From assembly GCF_009601685.2 (NCBI RefSeq), contig NZ_CP045701.2, positions 3,162,001 through 3,226,000 on the forward strand: a stretch of 64,000 nt of DNA. Reading direction: 5' to 3'. Position numbers and translations under genes: made by a program. Below are positions 47,355 through 56,681 of the stretch, one piece after another; the first letter of the stretch is position 1, and every line of letters starts with the position of its first letter. The stretch is from Pseudomonas brassicacearum (lineage in GTDB: Bacteria > Pseudomonadota > Gammaproteobacteria > Pseudomonadales > Pseudomonadaceae). Under the pieces are notes generated by a model. That model was not told the origin of the DNA, did no database searches, and saw only the letters and a program-made list of their open reading frames with translations.

Positions 47355-48302
47355 ATGAACCTCAAATTCCTCGAAACCTTTGTCTGGGTCGCCCGGCTAC
47401 AGAGTTTCAGCCTCACCGCCGAGAAGATGTTCAGCACCCAGGCGGCGATCTCCAGCAGGATCGCTTCGCTGGAAGAGGAGTTGGGCCTGCGCCTGTTCGT
47501 ACGGGACTCACGCGGGGTTTCGCTGACACCCGAAGGCCTCAAGGTGCTCGACTACGCCGAACAGATGCTCGACGTGCAGCGGGCGTTGAAGCAGTCACTG
47601 GACACCACCAGCCCGCAACAAGGCCTGGTGCGCATCGGCGTGATGGACACGGTGATTCACACCTGGCTCAGCCCCTTGATGTCGATGCTGATGCAAGCCT
47701 TCCCCGCCGTGGAAATCGAAATCACCGCCGATGCCGCGCGCAATCTCTGTGAGCAATTGCAGAAAGGCTACCTGGACATCGTGTTCCAGACCGATCTGGT
47801 CCGCCATGAAAGCGTGCGCAACCTGGAACTGGGTCACTACCCCATGCACTGGATCGCTGCCAGCCAGTCGATCTACGCCCGCCCCTATGCGTCGCTGGTG
47901 GAGATGGCCGGCGAGCGCATCATCACCTTCGTCAAGCATTCGCGACCGCATCAGGATGTACTCAATTTGTTGTACGCCCATGGCGTGAGTGCGCCGCGGG
48001 TCAGTTGCGTCAACTCGGTGTCGGCCATGACCCGATTGATTCGCGACGGATTCGGCATCGGCGCCTTGCCCGCCGCGCTGGTGGCCAAGCCCCTGTCCAG
48101 CGGCGAATTGATCCAGCTCGAACCCGGCACCGCCCTGCCCCAACTCGACGTCGTTGCCTCGTGGCGCGCGGGTGTCGGCCTGGAACTGATCGAGAACATC
48201 GTCCAGATGAGTCGCCAGGTGGTCAGCCAGTACGCCGTTGATGTCGGGCCGCAACGCATGGTGGTGGCTCCCGGGCTGAACAGCCAGCCACCTCTTGAAT
48301 AA
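47355..48302 (+). CDS. LysR-family regulator (first of two paralogues)
   Basis: The 315-residue protein has an N-terminal winged helix-turn-helix (FLETFVWVARLQSFSLTAEK, then TQAAISSRIASLEEELG) and a LysR substrate-binding domain with VRIGVMDTVIHTWLSP. The start at 47355 is chosen from alignment with the paralogue at 49818; a longer upstream frame crosses the promoter. It probably controls the porin and the hydro-lyase gene downstream. Confidence 0.92.
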   Translation: MNLKFLETFVWVARLQSFSLTAEKMFSTQAAISSRIASLEEELGLRLFVRDSRGVSLTPEGLKVLDYAEQMLDVQRALKQSLDTTSPQQGLVRIGVMDTVIHTWLSPLMSMLMQAFPAVEIEITADAARNLCEQLQKGYLDIVFQTDLVRHESVRNLELGHYPMHWIAASQSIYARPYASLVEMAGERIITFVKHSRPHQDVLNLLYAHGVSAPRVSCVNSVSAMTRLIRDGFGIGALPAALVAKPLSSGELIQLEPGTALPQLDVVASWRAGVGLELIENIVQMSRQVVSQYAVDVGPQRMVVAPGLNSQPPLE

Positions 48303-48394
48303 CTTTTTGTTGTCACGGGGTACCAATATTCCTTGTTGGACGCCATCGCCACGGTGTTCTCAAAGTAGCGAACGACCGCTTGGAGAGCCCCGTA

Positions 48395-49186
48395 ATGATG
48401 TCCTTCGAACAACTGCAGCAATGCACGCCCCTGGCCCTGCGCCAAAACATCGCCGCCGGCCAATACCAGGGCCATACCAGCGGCCTGGGCCAGGGCCGCG
48501 TGCAAGCCAATATCGTGATCCTGCCCGGCGACTGGGCCAATGAATTCCTGCGCTACTGCACCCTCAACCGCCAGGCCTGCCCGGTACTCGACGTGACCGA
48601 GCCAGGCGATCCGTTCTTGCGCAACCTGGGTCCCGCCATCGATATCCGCCACGAGGTGCCTCAATACCGGGTCTACCGCCACGGCGAGTTGAGCGAAGCG
48701 CCGCTGGACATCGCACACCTGTGGCAGGACGACCTGGTGGCCTTCGCCCTCGGTTGCTCGTTCTCGTTCGAACAACCCCTGCTGGAGGCCGGCATCCGTT
48801 TGCGACACATTGAGTTGGGGCGCAATGTCGCGATGTTCCAGACCAACATCGACACCCGTCCGACCGCCCGCCTGTCTGGCAAAATGGTGGTGACCATGCG
48901 GCCGATGAAAGCCGCCGCAGCGATCCAGGCGATCCAGATTACCGGGCGCATGCCCAACGTCCACGGTGCCCCGGTGCACATCGGCGATCCGTCACTGATC
49001 GGCATTCAATCCCTGGACTCGCCGGATTACGGCGATGCCGTGCCGGTGGAAGCGGATGAGATCCCGGTGTTCTGGGCCTGCGGCGTAACGCCTCAATCGG
49101 TGGTCCAGGCCTCACGTCCACCGCTGTGCATCACCCACGCCCCGGGCTGCATGCTGGTGACGGACTTATGGAACAGTGACTTGTAA
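48395..49186 (+). CDS. Putative hydro-lyase, D-glutamate cyclase family (DUF1445)
   Basis: The 263-residue cytoplasmic protein starts at ATG 48395 after TTGGAGAG. The blocks ANIVILPGDWANEFLRYC, GCSFSFEQPLLEAGI and PIHIGDP-like VHIGDPSLIGI are typical of the DUF1445 family. Members include mitochondrial D-glutamate cyclase and uncharacterised bacterial proteins often beside lactam or hydroxy-acid genes. It lies between two LysR regulators and precedes a SnoaL-like gene by 40 bases, so the two are probably co-transcribed. Confidence 0.85.
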   Translation: MMSFEQLQQCTPLALRQNIAAGQYQGHTSGLGQGRVQANIVILPGDWANEFLRYCTLNRQACPVLDVTEPGDPFLRNLGPAIDIRHEVPQYRVYRHGELSEAPLDIAHLWQDDLVAFALGCSFSFEQPLLEAGIRLRHIELGRNVAMFQTNIDTRPTARLSGKMVVTMRPMKAAAAIQAIQITGRMPNVHGAPVHIGDPSLIGIQSLDSPDYGDAVPVEADEIPVFWACGVTPQSVVQASRPPLCITHAPGCMLVTDLWNSDL

Positions 49187-49226
49187 GCCTCGAACGAGGC
49201 TGTTTTTCAACTTGACGGGACACACG

Positions 49227-49760
49227 ATGAACACCGCTCAGCGATCGATTCAACAGTACATCAGCGCCAAGGACGGCAACCGCCCTCACCTGCTGGACCA
49301 GGCTTTCACGCCGACTGCTATTTTGCACATGGTCGTGCGCACCGGTTCCATCACGTTTCCCGACCATGTCGAAGGCCGTACCGCCATCGGCGACGTGCTG
49401 GTCAGTCGCTTTGGCCAGACCTTCGAAAACGTCTACACGTTCTGCCTGGCCGCCCCGCCACCGGCAAATGCCGAGGCGTTCCAGTGCAAATGGCTGGTGG
49501 CGATGTCCGACAAGAACAGTGGCCAGGCACGCGTCGGTTGTGGCCTGTATGACTGGCAGTTCGATCCAGTGTTGAGCCTGGCCGAGCGACTGACCATCAC
49601 CATCGAACACATGAAGACCCTGTCGGCGACCGATCTGCCGATGATCATGGCCTGGGCATCGCGGCTGGAGTACCCATGGTGCCGGCCTGAAGCGATTATC
49701 GATAACGTGCCGGATTCAGGTGCGCTTCAGGACGTTATCCGGTACCTGGAAGATCTTTGA
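49227..49760 (+). CDS. SnoaL/NTF2-like protein
   Basis: The 177-residue protein starts at ATG 49227. It has the alpha-beta cone pattern of NTF2-like proteins: helix AQRSIQQYISAKDGN, then FTPTAILHMVVRTG and HVEGRTAIGDVLVSRFG, then a long sheet with WLVAMSDKN and GCGLYDWQFD. The fold is used by small enzymes and binding proteins, so the substrate is not predictable. Its place in the DUF1445 unit suggests the same pathway. Confidence 0.75.
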   Translation: MNTAQRSIQQYISAKDGNRPHLLDQAFTPTAILHMVVRTGSITFPDHVEGRTAIGDVLVSRFGQTFENVYTFCLAAPPPANAEAFQCKWLVAMSDKNSGQARVGCGLYDWQFDPVLSLAERLTITIEHMKTLSATDLPMIMAWASRLEYPWCRPEAIIDNVPDSGALQDVIRYLEDL

Positions 49761-49817
49761 TCAGGCCGCCCGTGCGCTTTCAGAAATCTGCATGACTGTT
49801 TCAAGGAATCGCCCCAA

Positions 49818-50756
49818 ATGAACATCAAGTTTCTCGAAACCTTCGTCTGGGTCGCCCGCCTGAAGAGCTTTCGCCTTACCGCGGAAAAGCTGTTCACCAC
49901 CCAGGCGTCCATTTCCAGTCGGATCGCCGCCCTGGAGGACGAAATGGGCGTGCGCCTGTTCGTGCGCGATTCCAAAGGTGTGTCGCTGACCTCCGAAGGC
50001 CAGCGCGTGCTGGAGTACGCCGAGCGCATCATGGACACCATGCAAAGCATGAAAGCCGTGATCAAGGACCCACGCCAGGTGCGCGGCCGGATCCGCATCG
50101 GTGCGATGGATACGGTGATCCACACTTGGCTCAGCCCCTTGGTGACACGCCTGATGGAATGTTACCCGGCCCTGGAAATCGAACTGTCGGCCGACACCGC
50201 GAGCAACCTGTGCTCGCAACTGGAGAAAGGCTACCAGGACATCATTTTCCAGACCGACATCCTGCGCCTGGACAGCGTGCGCAACGCCCTGCTGACCCGT
50301 TACCCGATGCACTGGGTGGTGCGCACCGGCTCGGCCTATGACCGGTCCTATGCATCGCTGGAAGACTTGTCCCAGGAACGCATCGTGACGTTCTCGCGCA
50401 ACTCACGCCCCCACCAGGACATTCTCAACCTGCTGCATTCGGCCAACATCGTCTCGCCACGCATCAACTGTGTGAACTCGGCCTCGGCCATCACCCGCCT
50501 GGTTCGCGACGGTTTTGGCATTGGTGCCATGCCGGCCGCGCTGGTTGTCGGCGAACTGGCCCAAGGCACATTGACGTTAGTGGACGGTGTGCCGCTGCCA
50601 TCGGTCATGGACATCGTGGCCAGTTGGCGGACCGGCGCGGGAATGGAACGGGTGGAAGACATCGTCAGCCTGACCCGGGAAGTGGTGGGCGAGTTCGTCG
50701 CGCAGTTGCCGGCAGCGTACCGATTGGCGACCAAGATTTCAGCGGGCTGTAAGTGA
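49818..50756 (+). CDS. LysR-family regulator (second paralogue)
   Basis: The 312-residue protein is a close copy of the regulator at 47355: FLETFVWVARLKSFRLTAEK against FLETFVWVARLQSFSLTAEK, and IRIGAMDTVIHTWLSPLV against VRIGVMDTVIHTWLSPLM. It follows the SnoaL-like gene by 57 bases and could be in the same transcript. The two flank the enzyme pair and may sense related ligands. Confidence 0.92.
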   Translation: MNIKFLETFVWVARLKSFRLTAEKLFTTQASISSRIAALEDEMGVRLFVRDSKGVSLTSEGQRVLEYAERIMDTMQSMKAVIKDPRQVRGRIRIGAMDTVIHTWLSPLVTRLMECYPALEIELSADTASNLCSQLEKGYQDIIFQTDILRLDSVRNALLTRYPMHWVVRTGSAYDRSYASLEDLSQERIVTFSRNSRPHQDILNLLHSANIVSPRINCVNSASAITRLVRDGFGIGAMPAALVVGELAQGTLTLVDGVPLPSVMDIVASWRTGAGMERVEDIVSLTREVVGEFVAQLPAAYRLATKISAGCK

Positions 50757-50849
50757 ACTGCAACATCCCCGACTTATTCTGGGCCGAGCGCACAGCGGCG
50801 AACGCCGGCTGTGAATGTCGCTCGCACGGAATGACCCAGGGAGTCCGCC

Positions 50850-52229
50850 ATGAAAATCAGTGTATTCGGAAGTGGCTACGTGGGCTTGGTACAAGCCGCG
50901 GTGTTGGCCGAAGTGGGCCATGACGTGGTGTGCATGGACATCGACGAGCGCAAGGTCGACAGCCTGCGCCAAGGCCAGGTGAGTATTTTCGAGCCCGGCC
51001 TGGCCACGCTGGTGCGTGAAGGCCTGGAGGCCGGTCGCTTGCACTTTACCAGTGACGAACAGCTTGCCGTGCAGCACGGCCAGGTGCTGTTTATCGCGGT
51101 GGGCACGCCTTCCAGGGACGATGGCAGTGCCGATTTGGCCCAGGTCCTGGCCGTCGGCGAGGCTGTCGCCCGCCACCGCGAGCAACCGCTCATCGTGGTG
51201 GAGAAGTCCACCGTGCCGGTGGGCACCGGCGATGTTCTGCGGGCGCACATCGACAAATGCCTGCTCAAGGCCAGTCGCTTGCTGCAGTTCGATATCGTCT
51301 CCAACCCCGAATTTCTCAAGGAAGGCTCGGCGGTCGCCGATTGCCGTCGTCCGGATCGCATCGTGATCGGCTGCGAGCGCGATGAAGTGCGCGAAACCAT
51401 GCGCGACCTGTACGCCCCGTTCAACCGCAACCACGACCGGGTTCTGTTCATGGACCTGCGCAGCGCCGAGCTGACCAAATACGCCGCCAACGGCATGCTG
51501 GCGACCAAGATCAGTTTTATCAACCAGATCGCCGAACTGGCCGAACACCTGGGAGCCGACATCGAGTCGGTGCGCCTGGGCATCGGCGCCGACTCGCGCA
51601 TCGGTTATCACTTCATTTACCCGGGATGCGGCTACGGCGGCTCGTGCTTTCCCAAAGACATGCGTGCCCTGATCCACACCGCCGAACAGGCTCATTGCTC
51701 CAGCGACCTGCTGCAAGCAGTGGAAGCCATCAACGGCCGGCAGAAACACAAGCTGTTCGAGCGGATCAACGCGTTCTACCAGGGCGACCTGCGCGGCAAG
51801 ACTTTCGCCCTGTGGGGCCTGGCCTTCAAGCCCAACACCGACGACATGCGCGACGCACCGAGTCGCACCTTGCTGGAATCGCTTTGGGCCGCGGGTGCCA
51901 GCGTCCGCGCGTTTGACCCGGAAGCCATGCAGCAAACGCAGTTGCTCTACCCCGACGAGCCCAAACTGATGCTGATGGGCACGCCGGAATCGGTGTTGCC
52001 GGGGGCCGACGCGCTGGTCATCTGCACCGAATGGCAGCCCTTCAAGGCACCGGACTTCGACCTGATCCAGCAACGGCTCAAGGCCCCGGTGATATTCGAC
52101 GGCCGTAACCTGTTCGACCCCGAGCGCATGGCCGACAAGGGCTTCACCTATTTCCCGATGGGTCGCGGGCAATCGCGAAACCTGCCTGTTGCCCAGCAAA
52201 CGTGGTTCCCCGCTTCGAGAAGCGCATGA
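50850..52229 (+). CDS. ugd: UDP-glucose 6-dehydrogenase
   Basis: The 459-residue enzyme makes UDP-glucuronate from UDP-glucose with two NAD+. The Rossmann motif FGSGYVGLVQAAVLAE is at the N-terminus, NPEFLKEGSAVAD near 152 and the catalytic cysteine in YGGSCFPKDMRA near 264. UDP-glucuronate feeds exopolysaccharide and, through ArnA, aminoarabinose for lipid A, which fits the glycosyl genes at the right end of the window. It starts after CAGGGAGTC. Confidence 0.95.
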   Translation: MKISVFGSGYVGLVQAAVLAEVGHDVVCMDIDERKVDSLRQGQVSIFEPGLATLVREGLEAGRLHFTSDEQLAVQHGQVLFIAVGTPSRDDGSADLAQVLAVGEAVARHREQPLIVVEKSTVPVGTGDVLRAHIDKCLLKASRLLQFDIVSNPEFLKEGSAVADCRRPDRIVIGCERDEVRETMRDLYAPFNRNHDRVLFMDLRSAELTKYAANGMLATKISFINQIAELAEHLGADIESVRLGIGADSRIGYHFIYPGCGYGGSCFPKDMRALIHTAEQAHCSSDLLQAVEAINGRQKHKLFERINAFYQGDLRGKTFALWGLAFKPNTDDMRDAPSRTLLESLWAAGASVRAFDPEAMQQTQLLYPDEPKLMLMGTPESVLPGADALVICTEWQPFKAPDFDLIQQRLKAPVIFDGRNLFDPERMADKGFTYFPMGRGQSRNLPVAQQTWFPASRSA

Positions 52230-52342
52230 GCGGTGGCCTTACCTCAAAATTAATGCACTCAACCAGCATTAATATGAATTTGTAAGCAAGGGGCGGGATC
52301 GGCACACTGTGCCCCGTTCCTCCCCCAACTGTTGGAACACTT

Positions 52343-52381
52343 AAAGGGCTTTCTGGGATTCTCCCGTAAGCCCCTTTTTTT
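52343..52381 (+). terminator. Terminator-like hairpin in the leader of the HPP gene
   Basis: AAAGGGCTTTCTGGG and CCCGTAAGCCCCTTT pair with a short loop and are followed by seven T residues. A second hairpin, GGCACACTGTGCC, lies at 52301-52313. It can serve as the ugd terminator, but it ends only 26 bases before the HPP start and could act as an attenuator. Confidence 0.75.
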
Positions 52382-52407
52382 GTTCGTTTTTTTTGGATTT
52401 TCACTTA

Positions 52408-53115
52408 ATGCTCTCTCGCTGGTTCCCCGCTGCTATCAACACCCGTCCCACCGAATGGAGCCGCGCCGCCATCGGCATGGCGCTGGGAACGATGTTCAGT
52501 GTCTGGCTTTGCGGGCAAGTATTTGGCCTCGAGGTAGCGCAACACCTGATCGGCCCCCTCGGCGCCTCGGCCGTGCTGTTGTTTGCGGTGTCATCGGGCG
52601 CCCTCGCCCAGCCCTGGTCGATCGTCGGCGGTTACCTGTGTGCGTCGGTCGTGGCGCTGCTGGTGGCCCATGTATTGGGCCGCACGTTGGGTAGCGCCTG
52701 CCTGGCGGCTGGCATGGCACTGGTATTGATGTGCTGGCTGCGTTGCTTGCATCCGCCGGCAGGCGCCCTGGCGGCGACGTTGGTCCTGGCCGCCCCTTCT
52801 ATCATCGCGTTGGACTGGCAGGCCGTCGGTGCGGCCATGCTGGCCGGTTCCGGGCTGCTGGCCTTTGCGCTGGCCTACAACAACCTGACGCGGGTGCGCT
52901 ATCCCAAGCGTGCCAACGAACCGGTGGCCGTCATACCGGCTGACCACCCTCCCGTCGACCGCCAGGCCATTACGGCCGAAGACCTGAAACTGGCCTTGGC
53001 GCAAATGGAAGCATTCTTTGACGTCACGCCGGAAGATCTTGAGCAATTGATCCACGCCAGCGAGCGAAATGCCAAGCGCCGTAGCATCGCGGAGGTTCTC
53101 TCTAGTCGCGGTTGA
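52408..53115 (+). CDS. HPP-family membrane protein
   Basis: The 235-residue protein has four to five hydrophobic helices in the first 165 residues. They carry the HPP family marks PLGASAVLLFAVSSGALAQP and, near 111, CLHPPAGALAA, the motif that names the family. The C-terminal 70 residues are soluble. The role is not established; plant and cyanobacterial relatives take part in nitrite transport. The ribosome site before ATG 52408 is poor and lies close to the hairpin described at 52343. Confidence 0.85.
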   Translation: MLSRWFPAAINTRPTEWSRAAIGMALGTMFSVWLCGQVFGLEVAQHLIGPLGASAVLLFAVSSGALAQPWSIVGGYLCASVVALLVAHVLGRTLGSACLAAGMALVLMCWLRCLHPPAGALAATLVLAAPSIIALDWQAVGAAMLAGSGLLAFALAYNNLTRVRYPKRANEPVAVIPADHPPVDRQAITAEDLKLALAQMEAFFDVTPEDLEQLIHASERNAKRRSIAEVLSSRG

Positions 53116-53249
53116 GCCTTTGGCTGCTATAAATATGCAGGAAGGACCTGCACGTATCCCGGTTGTGCAATGCAAATTTGCACTGGTACGATCCTGAATG
53201 GATACGCGCGACACAATTCATAAAGAAGAATAAAAGCAGGGAGTTAGCG

Positions 53250-54356
53250 ATGACAGCTCAGGTTTCATCACAAGCTGCGGAAACCCTCGAAACTGCGGCC
53301 TCTGAGGTGCTGGTCGAAGTTCGCAATCACATTGGCCATTTGACCCTGAACCGCCCCGCCGGCCTCAATGCCCTTACCTTGGGCATGGTGCGCAGCTTGC
53401 AACAACAACTCGATACCTGGGCTCTCGACCCACAGATCCGCGCCGTGGTACTGCGTGGCGCAGGCGAGAAGGCGTTTTGCGCTGGCGGTGATATCCGTTC
53501 CTTGTACGACAGCCACAAGCAGGGCGACACCCTGCATGAGGATTTCTTCGTCGAGGAGTACGCTCTCGACCTGACAATTCATCACTACCGCAAACCGATC
53601 CTCGCCTTCATGGACGGCTTCGTGCTGGGCGGCGGCATGGGGCTGGCACAAGGAGCCGACCTGCGGGTGGTGACCGAACGTAGCCGCCTGGGCATGCCGG
53701 AAGTCGGCATCGGTTACTTCCCGGATGTGGGCGGCAGCTACTTCCTGCCGCGCATTCCTGGCGAACTGGGCATCTACCTGGGCGTCAGCGGCGTGCAGAT
53801 CCGTGCGGCTGACGCCTTGTATTGCGGGCTGGCCGACTGGTATCTGGACAGTCGCAAGCTTGAACAACTCGACGCGCGCCTCGATCGCCTGGAATGGGGT
53901 GATACACCACTCAAGGACCTGCAAAGCCTGCTGGCCAAACTCGGTGTGCAACAACTGCCTGCCCCACCCCTGGCCGACTTGCGGCCAGCCATCGACCATT
54001 TCTTTAGCCTGCCCGACGTGCCGAGCATGGTCGAGCAGTTGCGGCAGGTCACCGTCGCCAACAGCCACGAATGGGCGACAAAGACTGCCGACCTGCTGGA
54101 CACCCGCTCCCCCTTGGCCATGGCCGTGACCCTGGAAATGCTGCGGCGCGGTCGGCATTTGAGCCTGGAAGACTGTTTTTCCTTGGAACTGCATCTGGAC
54201 CAACAATGGTTCGAGCGCGGTGACCTGATCGAAGGCGTGCGCGCCTTGCTGATCGACAAAGACAAGAACCCGCGTTGGAACCCGCCGACCCTGGAGGCGC
54301 TGGACGCCGACCATGTGGCGAGTTTCTTCGACGGCTTCGACGACCACGGGAACTGA
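53250..54356 (+). CDS. 3-Hydroxyisobutyryl-CoA hydrolase-like enoyl-CoA hydratase/isomerase
   Basis: The 368-residue crotonase-family protein starts at ATG 53250 after CAGGGAG. It has the oxyanion motif AFCAGGDIRSLY, then GFVLGGGMGLAQGADLRV and MPEVGIGYFPDVGGSYFLPR, the form found in 3-hydroxyisobutyryl-CoA hydrolases of valine breakdown. It is about 100 residues longer than simple hydratases, as expected. The following acyl-CoA dehydrogenase begins three bases later. Confidence 0.88.
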   Translation: MTAQVSSQAAETLETAASEVLVEVRNHIGHLTLNRPAGLNALTLGMVRSLQQQLDTWALDPQIRAVVLRGAGEKAFCAGGDIRSLYDSHKQGDTLHEDFFVEEYALDLTIHHYRKPILAFMDGFVLGGGMGLAQGADLRVVTERSRLGMPEVGIGYFPDVGGSYFLPRIPGELGIYLGVSGVQIRAADALYCGLADWYLDSRKLEQLDARLDRLEWGDTPLKDLQSLLAKLGVQQLPAPPLADLRPAIDHFFSLPDVPSMVEQLRQVTVANSHEWATKTADLLDTRSPLAMAVTLEMLRRGRHLSLEDCFSLELHLDQQWFERGDLIEGVRALLIDKDKNPRWNPPTLEALDADHVASFFDGFDDHGN

Positions 54357-54359
54357 GCC

Positions 54360-55511
54360 ATGCATGACCTCGAACTGACCGAAGAACAAGTGATGATCCG
54401 CGACATGGCCCGGGACTTCGCCCGTGGTGAAATCGCCCCTCACGCCCAGGCGTGGGAAAAGGCCGGCTGGATTGACGATGGCCTGGTGGCGAAGATGGGT
54501 GAACTGGGCCTGTTGGGGATGGTGGTGCCGGAAGAATGGGGCGGTACCTACGTCGATTATGTGGCCTATGCCCTGGCCGTGGAGGAGATCTCCGCGGGCG
54601 ACGGTGCCACCGGCGCACTGATGAGCATCCACAACTCGGTGGGTTGCGGGCCGGTGCTGAATTTCGGCACCGACGAACAAAAGCAGACATGGCTGGCCGA
54701 TCTCGCCAGTGGCCAGGCCATTGGCTGCTTCTGCCTGACCGAGCCCCAGGCCGGCTCCGAAGCCCACAACCTGCGTACCCGGGCCGAATTGCGCGATGGT
54801 CAGTGGGTCATCAACGGCGCCAAGCAGTTCGTCAGCAATGGCAAGCGAGCGAAATTGGCGATTGTGTTTGCCGTGACGGACCCGGATCTAGGCAAAAAAG
54901 GCATTTCGGCGTTCCTGGTGCCCACCGATACGCCGGGTTTCATCGTCGATCGCACTGAACACAAAATGGGCATCCGCGCCTCGGATACCTGCGCAGTCAC
55001 CTTGAGCAATTGCACCATCCCCGAGGCCAACCTGTTGGGGGCTCGCGGTAAAGGCCTGGCCATCGCCCTCTCCAACCTGGAAGGCGGCCGCATCGGTATC
55101 GCTGCGCAAGCCTTGGGCATTGCCCGGGCCGCCTTTGAAGCGGCGCTGGCTTACGCGCGCGATCGCGTACAGTTCGACAAGCCGATCATCGAGCACCAGA
55201 GCATCGCCAACCTGCTGGCCGACATGCATACCCGCATCAACGCCACCCGCCTGCTCATCCTCCACGCCGCCCGCCTGCGCAGCGCCGGCAAGCCGTGCCT
55301 GTCGGAAGCCTCCCAGGCCAAGCTGTTCGCCTCGGAAATGGCTGAGAAAGTCTGCTCCTCGGCCATACAGATTCATGGTGGGTACGGGTATCTCGAGGAT
55401 TATCCGGTAGAGCGCTACTACCGCGATGCACGGATTACCCAGATTTATGAAGGGTCGAGCGAAATACAGCGGATGGTGATTGCCCGGGAGCTGAAGCACT
55501 ACCTGGTGTGA
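54360..55511 (+). CDS. Acyl-CoA dehydrogenase (isobutyryl-CoA type)
   Basis: The 383-residue FAD enzyme has an N-terminal helical domain ([18 protein letters not shown]), the middle sheet with [18 protein letters not shown], and a C-terminal helical domain ending [20 protein letters not shown]. Pairing with a 3-hydroxyisobutyryl-CoA hydrolase suggests isobutyryl-CoA as substrate in valine catabolism. It removes hydrogen from the alpha-beta carbons and passes electrons to ETF. Confidence 0.9.
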   Translation: MHDLELTEEQVMIRDMARDFARGEIAPHAQAWEKAGWIDDGLVAKMGELGLLGMVVPEEWGGTYVDYVAYALAVEEISAGDGATGALMSIHNSVGCGPVLNFGTDEQKQTWLADLASGQAIGCFCLTEPQAGSEAHNLRTRAELRDGQWVINGAKQFVSNGKRAKLAIVFAVTDPDLGKKGISAFLVPTDTPGFIVDRTEHKMGIRASDTCAVTLSNCTIPEANLLGARGKGLAIALSNLEGGRIGIAAQALGIARAAFEAALAYARDRVQFDKPIIEHQSIANLLADMHTRINATRLLILHAARLRSAGKPCLSEASQAKLFASEMAEKVCSSAIQIHGGYGYLEDYPVERYYRDARITQIYEGSSEIQRMVIARELKHYLV

Positions 55512-55524
55512 TGGTAAGAAAAGC

Positions 55525-55752
55525 ATCGCGGGCAAGCCTTGCTCCCACTGAATCTGCGCTGCACACAGAATACTGTGTCAGGTCACGGACCTGTGGGAGC
55601 AAAGCTTGCCCGCGATAGTGGTGTATCAGTCATTTATAGGCTGAATGTGCCGCCGCCATCGCGGGCAAGCCCAGCTCCCACAGGGTTTAGCGGTGTACAC
55701 AAATGCTGCGTACACTCCAGACCCACTGTGGGAGCAAGGCTTGCCCGCGATA
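55525..55752. repeat. Four REP units in two inverted pairs
   Basis: Units lie at 55525-55548, 55591-55616, 55658-55684 and 55726-55752. They alternate between ATCGCGGGCAAGC orientation and CTGTGGGAGCAAGCTTGCC orientation. They fill the space between two converging gene ends and may protect or terminate both transcripts. Confidence 0.85.
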
Positions 55753-55772
55753 GCGTCAGTGAGAACGCCGCG

Positions 55773-56546
55773 TTACTTGTCCTGAAACTCCGCCGCCCGC
55801 TTGGCCACGAACGCCGCCATGCCTTCTTTCTGATCCTGCGTCGCAAACGCTGCGTGGAATACCCGGCGCTCGAAACGCACGCCTTCGGACAGGCTGACTT
55901 CAAAGGCACGGTTGACGCTTTCCTTGACCATCATGCTGATGGGCACCGACTTGGAGGCGATCAACGCCGCCGTTTTCAATGCCTCGTCCAGCAGCTCATC
56001 AGCCGGCACGATCCGCGCGACGATGCCGCAGCGCTCGGCTTCCACCGCATCGATAAAGCGCCCGGTCAGGCACATTTCCATGGCCTTGGCCTTGCCCACT
56101 GCGCGGGTCAGGCGCTGGGTGCCGCCCATGCCCGGCAGCACGCCGAGGTTGATTTCCGGCTGGCCGAACTTGGCGTTGTCGCCGGCCAGGATGAAATCGC
56201 ACATCAATGCCAGCTCACAACCACCGCCCAAGGCGAAGCCGTTCACCGCCGCGATGATCGGCTTGCGGCGGTTGGCCACGCGGTCGCTGTCGCTGAACAG
56301 GTCGTCCAGGTAGATCTGCGGGTAGGTCAGCTCGGCCATTTCCTTGATGTCGGCACCGGCGGCAAAGGCTTTTTTTGAGCCGGTCAGCACGATGCAGCCA
56401 ATCTTCGGATCCGCCTCCAGGCCGTCCAACGCCTGGTTCAGTTCGCTGACGATCTGCGCATTCAAGGCGTTCAATGCCTGGGGACGGTTGAGGGTGATCA
56501 GGCCGACGCGGTCCTTGATCTCCAATAAAATCGTTTCGTAGCTCAT
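55773..56546 (-). CDS. Enoyl-CoA hydratase
   Basis: The 257-residue crotonase-fold enzyme hydrates 2-enoyl-CoA. The oxyanion motif is [16 protein letters not shown], and both catalytic glutamates are seen in [11 protein letters not shown] and [15 protein letters not shown]. It is the last gene of a five-gene minus-strand operon and probably acts on tiglyl-CoA or a similar branched substrate, judged from its neighbours. Confidence 0.92.
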   Translation of the reverse strand: MSYETILLEIKDRVGLITLNRPQALNALNAQIVSELNQALDGLEADPKIGCIVLTGSKKAFAAGADIKEMAELTYPQIYLDDLFSDSDRVANRRKPIIAAVNGFALGGGCELALMCDFILAGDNAKFGQPEINLGVLPGMGGTQRLTRAVGKAKAMEMCLTGRFIDAVEAERCGIVARIVPADELLDEALKTAALIASKSVPISMMVKESVNRAFEVSLSEGVRFERRVFHAAFATQDQKEGMAAFVAKRAAEFQDK

Positions 56547-56585
56547 GTATGACTCCTGTTAAGCACTGTATTTGGCTCGATGCCC

Positions 56586-56681
56586 TGTAGGAGCTGCCGA
56601 AGGCTGCGATCTTTTGACGTTGTTCTTTCGTTCAAGACTCAATTGACAGGAAAAGATCGCAGCCTGCGGCAGCTCCTACAG
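56586..56681. repeat. Long inverted repeat between hydratase and dehydrogenase genes
   Basis: GTAGGAGCTGCCGAAGGCTG, then CGATCTTTT (56587-56615), and AAAAGATCGCAGCCTGCGGC, then AGCTCCTAC (56651-56679) are arms of 29 bases. The right arm reads through the stop codon of the dehydrogenase at 56676-56678. The same repeat type occurs at 45639-45820. Confidence 0.85.

Noticed and set aside
53268..54767. A 499-codon minus-strand frame opposite the hydrolase and dehydrogenase
   Set aside because: It mirrors two well-supported genes and spans their junction; codon use is that of a shadow.
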